Shown: piece by piece, positions 24,810-33,176 of the stretch
How positions within the stretch are numbered: position 1 is the stretch's first letter
Layout: each line of letters starts with the position of its first letter
DNA from: Pseudonocardia sp.
Lineage (GTDB): Bacteria; Actinomycetota; Actinomycetes; Mycobacteriales; Pseudonocardiaceae
Assembly (NCBI RefSeq): GCF_025465255.1
Contig: NZ_JAODNI010000183.1
Span: forward strand, 1-33,176
DNA length: 33,176 bases
Direction: 5' to 3'
The notes under the pieces: model-generated
Database searches by the model: none
Seen by the model: the letters and a program-made list of their open reading frames with translations, nothing else
What the model was told of the DNA's origin: nothing
Made by a program: the position numbers and the translations under genes

Positions 24810-25355
24810 ATGACGGGAACCGGACGGTCGGTGGTGGCGGCCCAGGCTCGGGCGATCGCGGACGCGTGGTCGCCACCCGGCGCCCCGGAGAGCTGGTGGC
24901 TCACCGCCGCCACGTTCACCACGATCGCCGAGGACGAGCCACTGCTGGACGTGGCGCTCGCACGGGCCGAGCCGGCCCGGTCGGTGCGGGGCAACCTGCT
25001 CGACGTGCTGCCCGACGTCGTCGCCTCGCTGCCGGCGGAAGCGCTGGTGTGCCTGGTGGACACCTACGTGCACGTCTTCCTGCCGCCCCCCGACCTGGAG
25101 CGGTTCGACGGCCTGATCGCGGAGATCGGCCGCGAGCGTGACCTGGAGTGGGTGTCCGTCGACCCGCTCGTGCCGCTGGGACCCGACGCGCGGGCCACCG
25201 TTCAGCGCCTCGATGTACCGGCCGCGCGGGTGCGTGAGAACCGCGACGGCGGTGTGTGGGGGGTGATCGGCCGAGTCGGCGTGCGGAACGGGGTTCGCAG
25301 CGACACGGTGCTCGGCCGGGCCCATCCCGGCGCGGCGTGGTTGGAGTGGCGGTGA
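24810..25355 (+). CDS. Short DUF2332-like protein
   Basis: A 181-residue protein. Its C terminus LGRAHPGAAWLEWR is typical of DUF2332, and the stretch VCLVDTYVHVFLPPPDLERF matches that family's core. DUF2332 proteins are usually around 330 residues. Here an N-terminal-like helix (VAAQARAIADAW) and a segment like the family's NLLxxx region (RGNLLDVLPDVVASL) are joined to the C-terminal half with the middle missing, so this is a compact or internally deleted version. It overlaps the following transporter gene by 4 bp, so translation is probably coupled. Function is unknown. Confidence 0.65.
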   Translation: MTGTGRSVVAAQARAIADAWSPPGAPESWWLTAATFTTIAEDEPLLDVALARAEPARSVRGNLLDVLPDVVASLPAEALVCLVDTYVHVFLPPPDLERFDGLIAEIGRERDLEWVSVDPLVPLGPDARATVQRLDVPAARVRENRDGGVWGVIGRVGVRNGVRSDTVLGRAHPGAAWLEWR

Positions 25356-26263
25356 CGCCCGCGAGCTCCGACCGGCGGGCCCTGCTGATCTCGGTCGCGG
25401 CCTCGGCCGGCTTCGCGGTGCTCGCGCTGGCCTGGGGGCTCGTCACCGGGTCGCAGCTGATCGTGTTCGACGGGTTGTACTCCTTCGCGAGCGTGGGCCT
25501 CTCGCTGCTCGCGGTGCTGGCGCTGCGCACCGCCCGGAAGGGGCCCGACCAGCGCTATCCGTGGGGTCGTGAGGTGTGGGAGCCGCTCATCGTCGTGGTC
25601 AAGGCGGCTGCGCTCGGCGGCTTGTGCGTCTACGCACTCGCCGGCGGGGTCGCTGACCTCCTGGGCGGTGGCCGGGACGTGGAGGTCGGCTGGGCGGTGA
25701 TCTACGGCGCGGTCGCCACGCTGGGCGGTGCCGCCGTGACGGTGGTGCTGCGCCGGCGGCGCGCGGGTGGCTCCGACCTGGTCCGCGCCGAGGCCGCGGA
25801 GTGGTCGGGAGACACCCTGCTGAGCATGGGTGTGCTCGCCGGTTTCGTGCTCGCGTTCGTGCTCGACGCCGCGGGCCGGGCCGACCTGGCCCGCTACGTC
25901 GACCCGGCGATGGTCGTGCTGGTCTCGGCGGCATTCCTGCCGGTGCCGGCCCGGCTCGTGGCGAGCGGCTTCCGCGAGGTGCTGACGATGTCACCGCCTC
26001 CTGAGCTGTCGAGCCGGATCCAGGCCGTCGTGAGTGCGGTGGAGGACGAGCACGCGTTCACCGAGTCGTTCGTGCGGGCGTCGAAGGTGGGCGGCCGGCT
26101 GGACGTGGAGATCGACTTCGTGGTGGCCGACACCTCGGCCGTGCAGACGGTGCGCGGGTTCGACGCCGTCCGCGCGTCGCTGCAGGAGCGGCTGGCGGAG
26201 CTGGGGCAGCCGGTGTCGATGTCGGTCGGGTTCACGGCCGACCGGGCCTGGGCCGCGAGGTGA
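25352..26263 (+). CDS. Cation diffusion facilitator (CDF) metal transporter
   Basis: A 303-residue CDF efflux protein with about six membrane segments, such as AASAGFAVLALAWGLVTG, VGLSLLAVLALRTARKG and TLLSMGVLAGFVLAFVLDA. The family motif FDGLYSFASVGLSLLAVLAL is in the second segment, followed by the loop GPDQRYPWGREVWEPLIVVV. A cytoplasmic C-terminal domain of ~100 residues follows. It should export a divalent metal such as Zn2+, Mn2+ or Fe2+ by proton exchange; the metal is not predictable here. GTG 25352 lies inside the GTGA overlap with the DUF2332-like gene and is chosen for that reason; other GTG codons occur just upstream. Confidence 0.88.
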   Translation: MTPASSDRRALLISVAASAGFAVLALAWGLVTGSQLIVFDGLYSFASVGLSLLAVLALRTARKGPDQRYPWGREVWEPLIVVVKAAALGGLCVYALAGGVADLLGGGRDVEVGWAVIYGAVATLGGAAVTVVLRRRRAGGSDLVRAEAAEWSGDTLLSMGVLAGFVLAFVLDAAGRADLARYVDPAMVVLVSAAFLPVPARLVASGFREVLTMSPPPELSSRIQAVVSAVEDEHAFTESFVRASKVGGRLDVEIDFVVADTSAVQTVRGFDAVRASLQERLAELGQPVSMSVGFTADRAWAAR

Positions 26264-26349
26264 CCTGGGCCAGGGCCTGTACGTGCCGCGGCCCCTGACC
26301 GGCGTGCAGGGGTGCGAGTCCCGCTCGGGTCGCGGTCCCCCGGTTGCCG

Positions 26350-26589
26350 ATGTGCCGCACCTGGCTCGGATGCCCGAGCCCGGCGGACGAGCGCGTGGCG
26401 CTGCTGGTGCGCGCCCTGTGGGGGTATCGCGAACTCGGCTGCGACCTCACCCGGTCCGCGGCCGCTCTCGGTGTCCACCGCAGCACGATGCGGTATCGCC
26501 TCTACCGCGTCCGCGAACTCACCGGGCTCAGCCCGGAAGACCCCAGATCCGCAGAGGCACTGCACGCCGTCGCGGGCCTGCATCCGTAG
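26350..26589 (+). pseudogene. PucR-type helix-turn-helix remnant
   Basis: About 80 residues matching only the C-terminal HTH of PucR/CdaR-like regulators: LLVRALWGYRELGCDLTRSA, ALGVHRSTMRYRLYRVREL and TGLSPEDPRSAEALHAVAG. The several-hundred-residue N-terminal part is absent; the upstream 85 bp to the transporter stop holds no matching sequence. It is most likely a 5'-truncated relic, although a tiny free-standing HTH protein cannot be excluded. The first ATG is at 26350. Confidence 0.65.
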
Positions 26590-26648
26590 TCAGTGCTCCC
26601 ACCGACGTCGCATCCGGGCAACGGTCTGGCGTGGTCACGGCCGCCGGC

Positions 26649-27002
26649 TCATGGCGCGAATCGCCCTGTCGGTGCTGGGGTGGATCTCGAACAGTCGGCG
26701 TACGCCGCCAGTGCAATGTCGACCACCACCGCCAGTGCCAGGACGAAGGCGCCGGTCAACAGCAGGATCACCGTCCTCGGACCGGCGTGGTCGAGCGTGC
26801 GGTGGTCGCAGTTCGTCGACCCCACGATCGCGGCGGGACTGCGGCAGTCCATCGGCAGGTGTTCGGTGAGCAGCCATTGGGCGCTGTACAACGGGGCGAG
26901 CGCGGGCACGCCGAGCAGCAGGTTGGCCAGGACGGGGGCCCACAGCGACCGCCGTGGCCGCCATCCGTCATTCACCGCCGCCGCGTCGTGGCCCGTCGGC
27001 AT
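26649..27002 (-). CDS. Small two-TM membrane protein, unknown function
   Basis: A 117-residue protein with two hydrophobic segments (LWAPVLANLLLGVPALAPLY and VILLLTGAFVLALAVVVDIA). Between them is a loop of about 45 residues with two cysteines (PMDCRSP and STNCDH), which could form a disulfide outside the cell. The start ATG at 27002 has no strong ribosome site. It follows the Pro/Ala-linker protein gene by 14 bp on the same strand, so cotranscription is likely. No named family. Confidence 0.65.
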   Translation of the reverse strand: MPTGHDAAAVNDGWRPRRSLWAPVLANLLLGVPALAPLYSAQWLLTEHLPMDCRSPAAIVGSTNCDHRTLDHAGPRTVILLLTGAFVLALAVVVDIALAAYADCSRSTPAPTGRFAP

Positions 27003-27016
27003 ACGGGCCACGGCCG

Positions 27017-27763
27017 TCAGACGTCGAGTTGGTCGAGCGCGCGCTGCGCGGCGTCGAGCTCGGCGCGCAACTGCTCGACACGTTCGCGTTGCCGTTGACG
27101 CGCACCCTCCAACGACGACGTGATCACCTCGGCGACTGCGGGCGGCAGCGACCGAGAGGCGGCGGCCACGTCGGCCGCCTGCACCGGCACGGAGGGCACG
27201 ACCCGCTTCGTGCCGACGAGCACCTCGACACTCCACTCACCGTCCGCCTTCGCGGTCAGGCTGACGGTCATCGCGGCCGAGCGGTCGGCCCGTCGCCGTG
27301 TGCTGACGGGCCGACGCGTGGCGGCGCCCGCGGACGCGGCAGGGCTTTCGGCCGGCGCCGCGGCCTTCGCCTTCGGTTTCCTCGGCGCCGGAGGAGCCAC
27401 GGACCCGGTCGCCTCGTCCGCGGGCTGTGCGGGTACCGAGGCAGGTCGTCGCGTGGTCGGCGGCGCGGTCAGCGGCGTGACGGCCTTCCCTGCCTCCTCC
27501 GTTCGCGGCGCAGCCCGTCGGCGCGGAGGCTTGGTTCGCGTGAGCTCGTTCGGCGAGCAGAACATCGTGTCACGCGAGCCCGCCGGCCGGACCTGGATGA
27601 AGTCCCCCTCGGCGACGTCGCCGACCGCCACCACCTTGGCCGACCCGCCGGCGGGAACCCCGACCGCGGCCGCGGTGAACCAGACCGTCACCGGGCGGCC
27701 CACTGCCGCTTCCCCGCGCACGGCCACCACATCCTGCTCCGTGAGCGCACCCTGTGCAGTCAT
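27017..27763 (-). CDS. Protein with N-terminal SH3-like part, Pro/Ala linker and coiled-coil tail (DUF6319-like)
   Basis: A 248-residue protein. The N-terminal ~75 residues (VTVWFTAAAVGVPAGGSAKV, EGDFIQVRPAGSRDTMFCSP) look like a small beta-barrel domain; from memory this resembles DUF6319 of Pseudonocardiales, not certain. A Pro/Ala/Lys-rich disordered linker of about 90 residues follows. The C-terminal part has a beta segment (DGEWSVEVLVGTKRVVPSVP) and a helical end (RQRQRERVEQLRAELDAAQR). A possible role in nucleic acid or protein binding is inferred from the basic linker only. The ATG at 27763 is chosen; a GTG at 27784 is an in-frame alternative. Confidence 0.75.
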   Translation of the reverse strand: MTAQGALTEQDVVAVRGEAAVGRPVTVWFTAAAVGVPAGGSAKVVAVGDVAEGDFIQVRPAGSRDTMFCSPNELTRTKPPRRRAAPRTEEAGKAVTPLTAPPTTRRPASVPAQPADEATGSVAPPAPRKPKAKAAAPAESPAASAGAATRRPVSTRRRADRSAAMTVSLTAKADGEWSVEVLVGTKRVVPSVPVQAADVAAASRSLPPAVAEVITSSLEGARQRQRERVEQLRAELDAAQRALDQLDV

Positions 27764-27933
27764 CGCCTCGTCATCCCCCTCCACTCGCCCCGCATTGTGC
27801 CGTGCTGCACCGACAAGATCACCCCGCCCGCCATGGGCGGCGGACTGCTCGTCGGCGCACTCGCCTCGCAGTACCGCCCGGCCGGGTGGAGGGGGATGCG
27901 GGCTCCGCGAGCCGGTGGAAGGAGGATGTCGTC

Positions 27934-28701
27934 GTGAGATACGTGGCGATCGGCGACAGCTTCACCGAGGGAGTCGGCGACGAACTGCCCGACGGATCGT
28001 CCCGAGGGTGGGCGGACCGGGTGGCAGCCGGCCTCGCGGCGACCCGCAGCAACGGCGTGCGGTACGCGAACCTGGCGATCCGCGGGCGCCTGCTCGAGCC
28101 CATCGTGACCGACCAACTCGACGCCGCGCTCTCGCTCGACCCCGCACCCACCCTCCTGACCCTCAACGGCGGCGGCAACGACATGCTGCGCCCACGCACC
28201 GACGTCGCCCGGCTCGTGGACCTCACCGCACACGCCGTGCGCCGCTGCACCGACACAGGCATCCGACTCGTGCTGCTCAGCGGGGCCGACCCATCGGCCC
28301 GGCTGCCCTTCGGACGAGCAGTCCGCCAGCGGGGCGAAGCCCTCACCACGAAGATCACGGAGCTGGCCGAGGCCCACGGCCTCGACTTCGTCGACGTCTT
28401 CCACGACACCGAGATCCGCCACCCCGCCCACTGGTCCCCCGACCGCCTGCACCTCAACGCCACCGGCCACCAGCGCGTCGCCGAACTCGTCCTCGAAACC
28501 CTCGGCGAACACACCGCCGCGCGGGCGGTGCGCTCCGACTCCCCCGGGACCCGCAGACCGCTCGACGAACTGCGCTACTACCGCGAGCACGTCCTACCCT
28601 GGATCGGGCGCCGGCTACGGGGACGCTCCTCCGGAGACGGCCGCACGGGCAAGTACCTCAGCTGGATACCCGCGCCACCCGGCCAGCCGTCGCGTGCGTG
28701 A
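27934..28701 (+). CDS. SGNH/GDSL-family hydrolase
   Basis: A 255-residue SGNH hydrolase without a signal peptide. Block I is VAIGDSFTEG with nucleophile S9, the oxyanion block has NLAIRG, block III is TLNGGGNDM, and block V is DRLHLNATGH with the catalytic Asp and His. It should cleave an ester bond, for example in a lipid or polysaccharide acetate. The GTG at 27934 follows GGAAGGAGG by about 9 nt. The last ~45 residues are Arg-rich and outside the fold. The gene is followed within 5 bp by a 26-bp palindromic terminator. Confidence 0.92.
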   Translation: MRYVAIGDSFTEGVGDELPDGSSRGWADRVAAGLAATRSNGVRYANLAIRGRLLEPIVTDQLDAALSLDPAPTLLTLNGGGNDMLRPRTDVARLVDLTAHAVRRCTDTGIRLVLLSGADPSARLPFGRAVRQRGEALTTKITELAEAHGLDFVDVFHDTEIRHPAHWSPDRLHLNATGHQRVAELVLETLGEHTAARAVRSDSPGTRRPLDELRYYREHVLPWIGRRLRGRSSGDGRTGKYLSWIPAPPGQPSRA

Positions 28702-28705
28702 CGCC

Positions 28706-28731
28706 CGCCGGGCGGACGCGTCCGCCCGGCG
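28706..28731 (+). terminator. 26-bp perfect palindrome, hairpin terminator
   Basis: Every base of 28706-28731 pairs with its mirror base, with an ACGCGT centre. It starts 4 bp after the SGNH hydrolase stop. In RNA it would form a 10-11-bp stem with a tiny loop. No T-run. Confidence 0.65.
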
Positions 28732-28806
28732 TCTGCGCGTCTTTCCGTGGCGGGCTGAGCCTGCGACCCGTGACGGTTTCCCTCCGAGGCGCTCACCGTT
28801 GCAGCC

Positions 28807-28968
28807 ATGCTGCCGATCACCCGTCTGTACGCCGACGAGCACGGTCATGCCCGCCCGGGTGATGTGCTCCTGGTCGAGGACACGGCGGGTGTCGGCCACT
28901 CCAACAGGTCATCGGAGGGCTTCGCCGCAGCGTTCGTCCTGCTGGAACCTTCCCCTGCGGTTCTCTGA
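28807..28968 (+). pseudogene. Cupin-like N-terminal remnant
   Basis: A 53-residue frame beginning MLPITRLYADEHGHARPGDV, similar to the first residues of some single-domain cupins (a start such as ITRLYADEHG). The remainder is not cupin-like and the His motifs of the barrel are absent. No good ribosome site is visible. The likeliest reading is a gene fragment. Confidence 0.3.
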
Positions 28969-29145
28969 CGTGCCTGTCCGGTGATTTCCCGGCCTCAGGA
29001 CGGGTCCGGAACGGTTGGCGCGATGGCACGATCACGGGCATGCCCTCAACGACGAGGCCGGTACCGAGCACGCCCGGGCCGCGGCCGCCGGGGAACTGAT
29101 CCGAAACGCTTGACGACGCGGCCCACCCCCACTGCGGAGGCGACG

Positions 29146-30111
29146 ATGCCGGGCATCTCCATCCGGACCCACGAACCCGACGAGGCCCGCGACCGCTGCG
29201 CGGAGGTGTACTTCCCGCACCGGCTGACCGTGCTGCACGACCGGGCGCGGTTCGCGATGTCGCTGTCCGCCACCGACCTCGGGCCGGTGTCGGTCGGGCT
29301 GCTCGGCTACGCCGGTGAGGTCCGGCTCGAGACCGCCGAGCTCGAGACCGGCTACGAGGTCAACGTGCCGATGGGCGGGCGGTTGCGCACGTGGACCGGG
29401 CAGGACGAGGTGTGTGCGACGCCGGGCCTCGCCGCGGTCTACCGGCCGGACAGCCGGTCCACGCTGCAGGGCTGGGAGGGCGGCGGCCGGCTGCTCGGTT
29501 TGAAGATCGACCGGGCGGCCCTGGAGGCGGAGCTGGCCGAGCTCGTCGATACGCCGGTCCGGTCGGTCGTCCGGCTCGGGTCGAGCCTGGACCTGCGCCG
29601 CGGCCCGGGCCGGCAGTGGTGGGCGCTGGCACGCTCGCTGACCGAGCTCGTACGGGACCCACGCGGCCCGATGAGCCTGCCGATCGTGGCGCGCCCGCTC
29701 GCGCAGAGCGTGGTCGTCGCGCTGCTGCACGCCGTCGACCACCCCTATCGCGACGCCCTCGACCACCGTCCCGCGGTGCCGCGGCCGGCGGCGATCCGGC
29801 AGGCGGTGGACCTGTTGGAGGCGGAGCCACAGAACCCGGTGACCGTCACCGACATCGCGCGGCGGGTCGGGCTGAGCACCCGCGCCCTGCAGGAGGGCTT
29901 CGCCCGGCACATCGGCGTCCCGCCCATGGTCTACCTGCGCCGGGTGCGGCTGCGCCGGGCGCACGCGGACCTGCGAGCCGCCGACCCGGCGCGGCACGGC
30001 GTCGCCGAGATCGCCGGGCGATGGGGTTTCGCGCACCTCGGCCGGTTCGCCGCCGCCTACCGCGCCCAGTACGGGACGGCGCCGTCGGAGACGCTGCGGT
30101 CGAGGATCTGA
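29146..30111 (+). CDS. AraC-family transcriptional regulator
   Basis: A 321-residue AraC/XylS-type regulator. The N-terminal ~190 residues resemble the AraC_binding_2 domain (VSVGLLGYAGEVRLETAELE, YEVNVPMGGRLRTWTGQDEV). The C-terminal double HTH has NPVTVTDIARRVGLSTRALQ then EGFARHIGVPPMVYLRRVRL and AEIAGRWGFAHLGRFAAAYR, ending YGTAPSETLRSRI. GGAGG precedes the ATG at 29146. The cytochrome P450 gene starts 106 bp downstream on the same strand, and the gap holds two inverted repeats, so the regulator probably controls that gene. Regulators of this type often activate aromatic or xenobiotic catabolism. Confidence 0.92.
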   Translation: MPGISIRTHEPDEARDRCAEVYFPHRLTVLHDRARFAMSLSATDLGPVSVGLLGYAGEVRLETAELETGYEVNVPMGGRLRTWTGQDEVCATPGLAAVYRPDSRSTLQGWEGGGRLLGLKIDRAALEAELAELVDTPVRSVVRLGSSLDLRRGPGRQWWALARSLTELVRDPRGPMSLPIVARPLAQSVVVALLHAVDHPYRDALDHRPAVPRPAAIRQAVDLLEAEPQNPVTVTDIARRVGLSTRALQEGFARHIGVPPMVYLRRVRLRRAHADLRAADPARHGVAEIAGRWGFAHLGRFAAAYRAQYGTAPSETLRSRI

Positions 30112-30117
30112 GCCCTT

Positions 30118-30134
30118 CGTGAATCGGCTTCACG
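30118..30134. promoter_or_regulatory. Inverted repeat after the AraC stop
   Basis: CGTGAA (30118-30123) and TTCACG (30129-30134) are separated by TCGGC. It lies 7 bp after the AraC stop and 84 bp before the P450 start. It could be a regulator-binding site or a small hairpin. Confidence 0.4.
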
Positions 30135-30156
30135 CGCCGCGCGAAGTGGATCGCTC

Positions 30157-30170
30157 GTGACCCGGGTCAC
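30157..30170. promoter_or_regulatory. CRP-like palindrome upstream of the P450 gene
   Basis: A perfect 14-bp palindrome, GTGACCCGGGTCAC, 47 bp upstream of the P450 start. It has the CRP/FNR layout GTGA-N6-TCAC, the half-site pattern used by Crp/GlxR regulators in actinobacteria. A promoter would be expected in the 45 bp between it and the GTG at 30218. Confidence 0.5.
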
Positions 30171-30217
30171 TCCTAGCCTTCGGAGCGACCCGAACCGAGC
30201 GCGCGGAGGCACCCATC

Positions 30218-31459
30218 GTGACCACACAGGAGGTCCCGGCCGGACAGGCCGAGGTCGACTTCAACCCGATGGGCTCGCCGCACCGGGAGGACCCGCACCT
30301 CTTCTACCGGGCCTCCCGGGCGCGCCCGGTCGAGTTCAGCCCGTCCATCGGCGCCTACATGGTCAGCCGGTACGCGGACCTCCGGACCGTCATCGAGGAC
30401 CCGGGGACGTTCTCCTCGAAGGTCGCGGTACCGCTGATCTACGGCAACCCGCCCGAGGTCGTGGAGGCGCTCCGCGCGGGCGAGGTACCCGAGACGAGCA
30501 TGGTCGTCAACGAGGACGAGCCCGAGCACGAGGCGATGCGCCGGGTGTTCGACGCCGGGTTCACCGGCGCGCGGGTGCGGGCGATGGTGCTGCGGATGCG
30601 GGAGCGGGCCGCGGAGCTGGTCGGTGCGTTCTCCGGGAGCAGCGCGGACCTCGTGGGCGAGTACGCCGCCCCGTTCGTGCAGACCGTGATCAACGCGATC
30701 ATCGGGTTCCCCGCCGAGGACGACGACCGCGTCCAGGCCTGGACCGACGACTTCGTGCTGCTATGGAATCCGCTCGCGCCGGTCGACGGCAAGGTGGAGG
30801 CGGCCCACCGGATGGCCGACTACTCCCGTTACCTGCAGGCCCTCGTCGAGCAGCGCCGGACCGAGCCACGGGACGACCTGATCTCCGACCTCGTGCACGG
30901 CGCGAACGGCTACCCCGGCCTGCCCGACGAGTCCGTGCAGAACATCGTGCGCGGGGCCGCCCGGATCGCGGGCTTCGACACCACCCGCGACGCGATCACC
31001 TCGACGATGCTCGCGATGCTGCAGCACCCCGAGGTGGCCGAGCGCGTCCGCACCGACCCGGCCCGGACGATCCCGAAGCTCACCGAGGAGGTGCTGCGCC
31101 GCGACGCGCCGCACCGCGGCCTGTTCCGGATCACCACCCGGGAGACCGAACTGGGCGGCACGGCGCTGCCGGCCGGCGCGATGTGCCTGCTGCTGTTCGG
31201 CTCGGGCAACCGGGACGAGAACGTCTTCCCGGACCCGGACGCCGTGGACCTCGACCGGCCCAACGTGCGGGAGCACCTGGCGTTCGGCACCGGGGTGCAC
31301 GTCTGCCCGGGCGCGCCGATGGCGCGGGCGGAGATCCGGGTGGCGCTGGAGACGCTGCTGTACCGCCTGCCCGGCCTGCGGCTGGCCGACGGCTACGAGC
31401 CGACCTACATCGCCAGCTACTTCTTCCGCGGGCTGGAACGGCTCGACGTCACCTGGTGA
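30218..31459 (+). CDS. Cytochrome P450
   Basis: A 413-residue soluble bacterial P450. The haem ligand is C363 in AFGTGVHVCPGAPMARAE. The I-helix oxygen-activation motif is AGFDTT (251-256) and the ExxR pair is E291/R294 (EEVLRRDAPH), with the meander GSGNRDENVFPDPD. The sequence resembles the actinobacterial CYP enzymes that hydroxylate aromatic or terpenoid substrates; the substrate is not predictable. The start is GTG 30218 with GCGGAGG upstream. No ferredoxin or reductase gene is in the neighbourhood, so electrons must come from elsewhere. It follows the AraC gene and precedes a small ABM gene after 271 bp. Confidence 0.94.
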   Translation: MTTQEVPAGQAEVDFNPMGSPHREDPHLFYRASRARPVEFSPSIGAYMVSRYADLRTVIEDPGTFSSKVAVPLIYGNPPEVVEALRAGEVPETSMVVNEDEPEHEAMRRVFDAGFTGARVRAMVLRMRERAAELVGAFSGSSADLVGEYAAPFVQTVINAIIGFPAEDDDRVQAWTDDFVLLWNPLAPVDGKVEAAHRMADYSRYLQALVEQRRTEPRDDLISDLVHGANGYPGLPDESVQNIVRGAARIAGFDTTRDAITSTMLAMLQHPEVAERVRTDPARTIPKLTEEVLRRDAPHRGLFRITTRETELGGTALPAGAMCLLLFGSGNRDENVFPDPDAVDLDRPNVREHLAFGTGVHVCPGAPMARAEIRVALETLLYRLPGLRLADGYEPTYIASYFFRGLERLDVTW

Positions 31460-31730
31460 CCGGGCTCGAACTCCGGAGGCGACCGCCAGCTGGGCGTCGA
31501 TGCCCGGTCGTCGGGGTCCCCGCCCGCAGGATCCGGCCGCGGACCAGCCCCGGCCGACATCCGGCTCGGGCCTCGGCGGTGAGCTGCCCGCTGTCGGCCG
31601 CGCAGGCGCAAGATCGACGCCATAGCACATTTCCCTGCCCCGTTCAGCTGTTCCTGCAATGATGTCCGTGCCTCTGCTGCGCGACTCGCTTCGGACGCAC
31701 GAACGTCCCCCGTTCCGGAAGAGTGAGAGA

Positions 31731-32042
31731 ATGTTCGATTCCCCTTCCCCTCCGACTCTCATCGCGAAACTCAGCGCGCTGCCGGGAAAGGACGATGAAC
31801 TCGCCACCCTGCTCGCAGAACTCGCCCGGGAGGTTCGTGCGGAACCCGGGAACGTCGCCTTCACCGTTCACCGGTTGCGTGACGACCGGAACGTCTTCCT
31901 GGTGTACGAGATCTACGAGGACGAACACGCATTTCGCGCACATATGTCCACGGCGCACGGCCGCATCTTCAACGAACGCATAAAAACCCTCGTCGAAGGC
32001 GGGGGGTCGCAGCTCACCTGGCTCACGAGCAACGAGACGTAA
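31731..32042 (+). CDS. Small antibiotic biosynthesis monooxygenase (ABM/YgiN-like)
   Basis: A 103-residue dimeric alpha/beta-barrel protein. The fold shows LIAKLSALPGKDDELATLLA, AREVRAEPGNVAFTVHRLRD and VFLVYEIYEDEHAFRAHMST, with AHGRIFNERIKTLVEGG toward the end. These cofactor-free monooxygenases or quinone-handling proteins act on small aromatic molecules. The ATG at 31731 is favoured; another in-frame ATG at 31659 lies outside the family's usual start. Base use is unlike the neighbours: ATA and AAA codons occur (CGC ATA AAA) and the 5' part is relatively AT-rich, hinting at separate origin. Confidence 0.85.
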   Translation: MFDSPSPPTLIAKLSALPGKDDELATLLAELAREVRAEPGNVAFTVHRLRDDRNVFLVYEIYEDEHAFRAHMSTAHGRIFNERIKTLVEGGGSQLTWLTSNET

Positions 32043-32244
32043 GCCTGCCTCAACCCGGCGATGTCGCAGGGGCCGAGCCCGTGATCGTCTTCCCGTGTCA
32101 CCACGGCCGCGCCGTACGGCAGAGTTCGGCGGAGGCACGAGCTGCGGTGCAGCACGAGGCGCGGTGGTCCCCCATGCCTTCGGCCGCCAGGCCGGCCACG
32201 TTGCGTGCTCTCCCCGCCCGAGCAGGGGATCGAGGGCGTCGCCT

Positions 32245-32270
32245 GATTCTTGATTGATTCCAGGAAATGG
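32245..32270. promoter_or_regulatory. Putative FurA box
   Basis: An AT-rich stretch (core TCTTGATTGATTCCAGGAAA) in otherwise GC-rich DNA lies 16 bp before the furA GTG. The match to the AT-rich FurA operators upstream of furA-katG in mycobacteria and Streptomyces is from memory. It fits autorepression of the operon. Confidence 0.5.
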
Positions 32271-32285
32271 GCCAGACTTCGGGCC

Positions 32286-33176
<891 letters not shown>

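Noticed and set aside
26300..26330. tRNA T-arm-like GGTGCGAGTCCCGC
   Set aside because: No paired acceptor stem, anticodon arm or D-arm upstream; only a chance resemblance.
29020..29112. Frame reading LNDEAGTEHARAAAAGELIRNA, resembling a small DUF6894-type tail
   Set aside because: Only about 25 residues, no start codon or N-terminal part; too short to call.
31458..31509. 8-bp inverted repeat GACCGGGC/GCCCGGTC after the P450 stop
   Set aside because: The 36-nt loop makes a terminator uncertain; chance is likely in GC-rich DNA.

Overview
This is high-GC actinobacterial chromosome. The gene content suggests Pseudonocardia or a close Pseudonocardiaceae relative: a WhiB protein, F420/FMN split-barrel enzymes, TetR-controlled acyl-CoA catabolism, a furA-katG pair, many GTG starts, and a small Pseudonocardiales-type protein with a Pro/Ala linker. 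Genus is an inference. I see no tRNA, rRNA, CRISPR array, transposase or integrase. The window is ordinary chromosome with several decayed genes.

Layout. (1) 1-4218: a leftward acyl-CoA operon (acyl-CoA dehydrogenase, carboxyltransferase, and an acyl-CoA synthetase cut by the window edge), divergent from a TetR repressor with a 20-bp near-palindrome beside the operon start. (2) 4219-5107: a degraded DUF262-type gene and gene-free DNA. (3) 5108-6983: a split-barrel flavoprotein facing a GT4 glycosyltransferase. (4) 7251-8712: WhiB, LysR and a small Cys protein in one run. (5) 8885-11979: a Zn dehydrogenase with a conserved-looking partner of unknown function, an F420/FMN enzyme and a DUF1097 membrane protein. 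(6) 12177-18675: a NarL-type two-component system, an M23 lipoprotein, a small membrane protein and a large exported Ig/PKD-like protein. (7) 19094-22545: an OmpR-type two-component system, an unknown protein and a lipoprotein. (8) 22995-27763: a frameshifted DUF1059 gene, a BTAD regulator that looks frameshifted at its start, a membrane-anchored ABM protein, a short DUF2332-like protein coupled to a CDF metal transporter, a PucR HTH remnant and two leftward genes. (9) 27934-33176: an SGNH hydrolase, a cupin-like remnant, AraC and cytochrome P450 with a CRP-like palindrome between them, a small ABM monooxygenase, then furA and the start of katG.

How the genes work together. The left operon probably activates, oxidises and carboxylates a (branched) acyl-CoA, with its TetR sensing an acyl-CoA; the biotin carboxylase subunit is not in view and may lie beyond position 1. 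The WhiB-LysR-CxxC run and furA-katG are redox or stress circuits. The two two-component systems flank a group of cell-envelope genes. The least-described items are the dehydrogenase partner (10052-10630), the WhiB-LysR-CxxC run, the 674-residue exported protein, and the AraC-P450 control region. No clearly new defence or mobile system is visible; the only defence-related trace is the DUF262 remnant.
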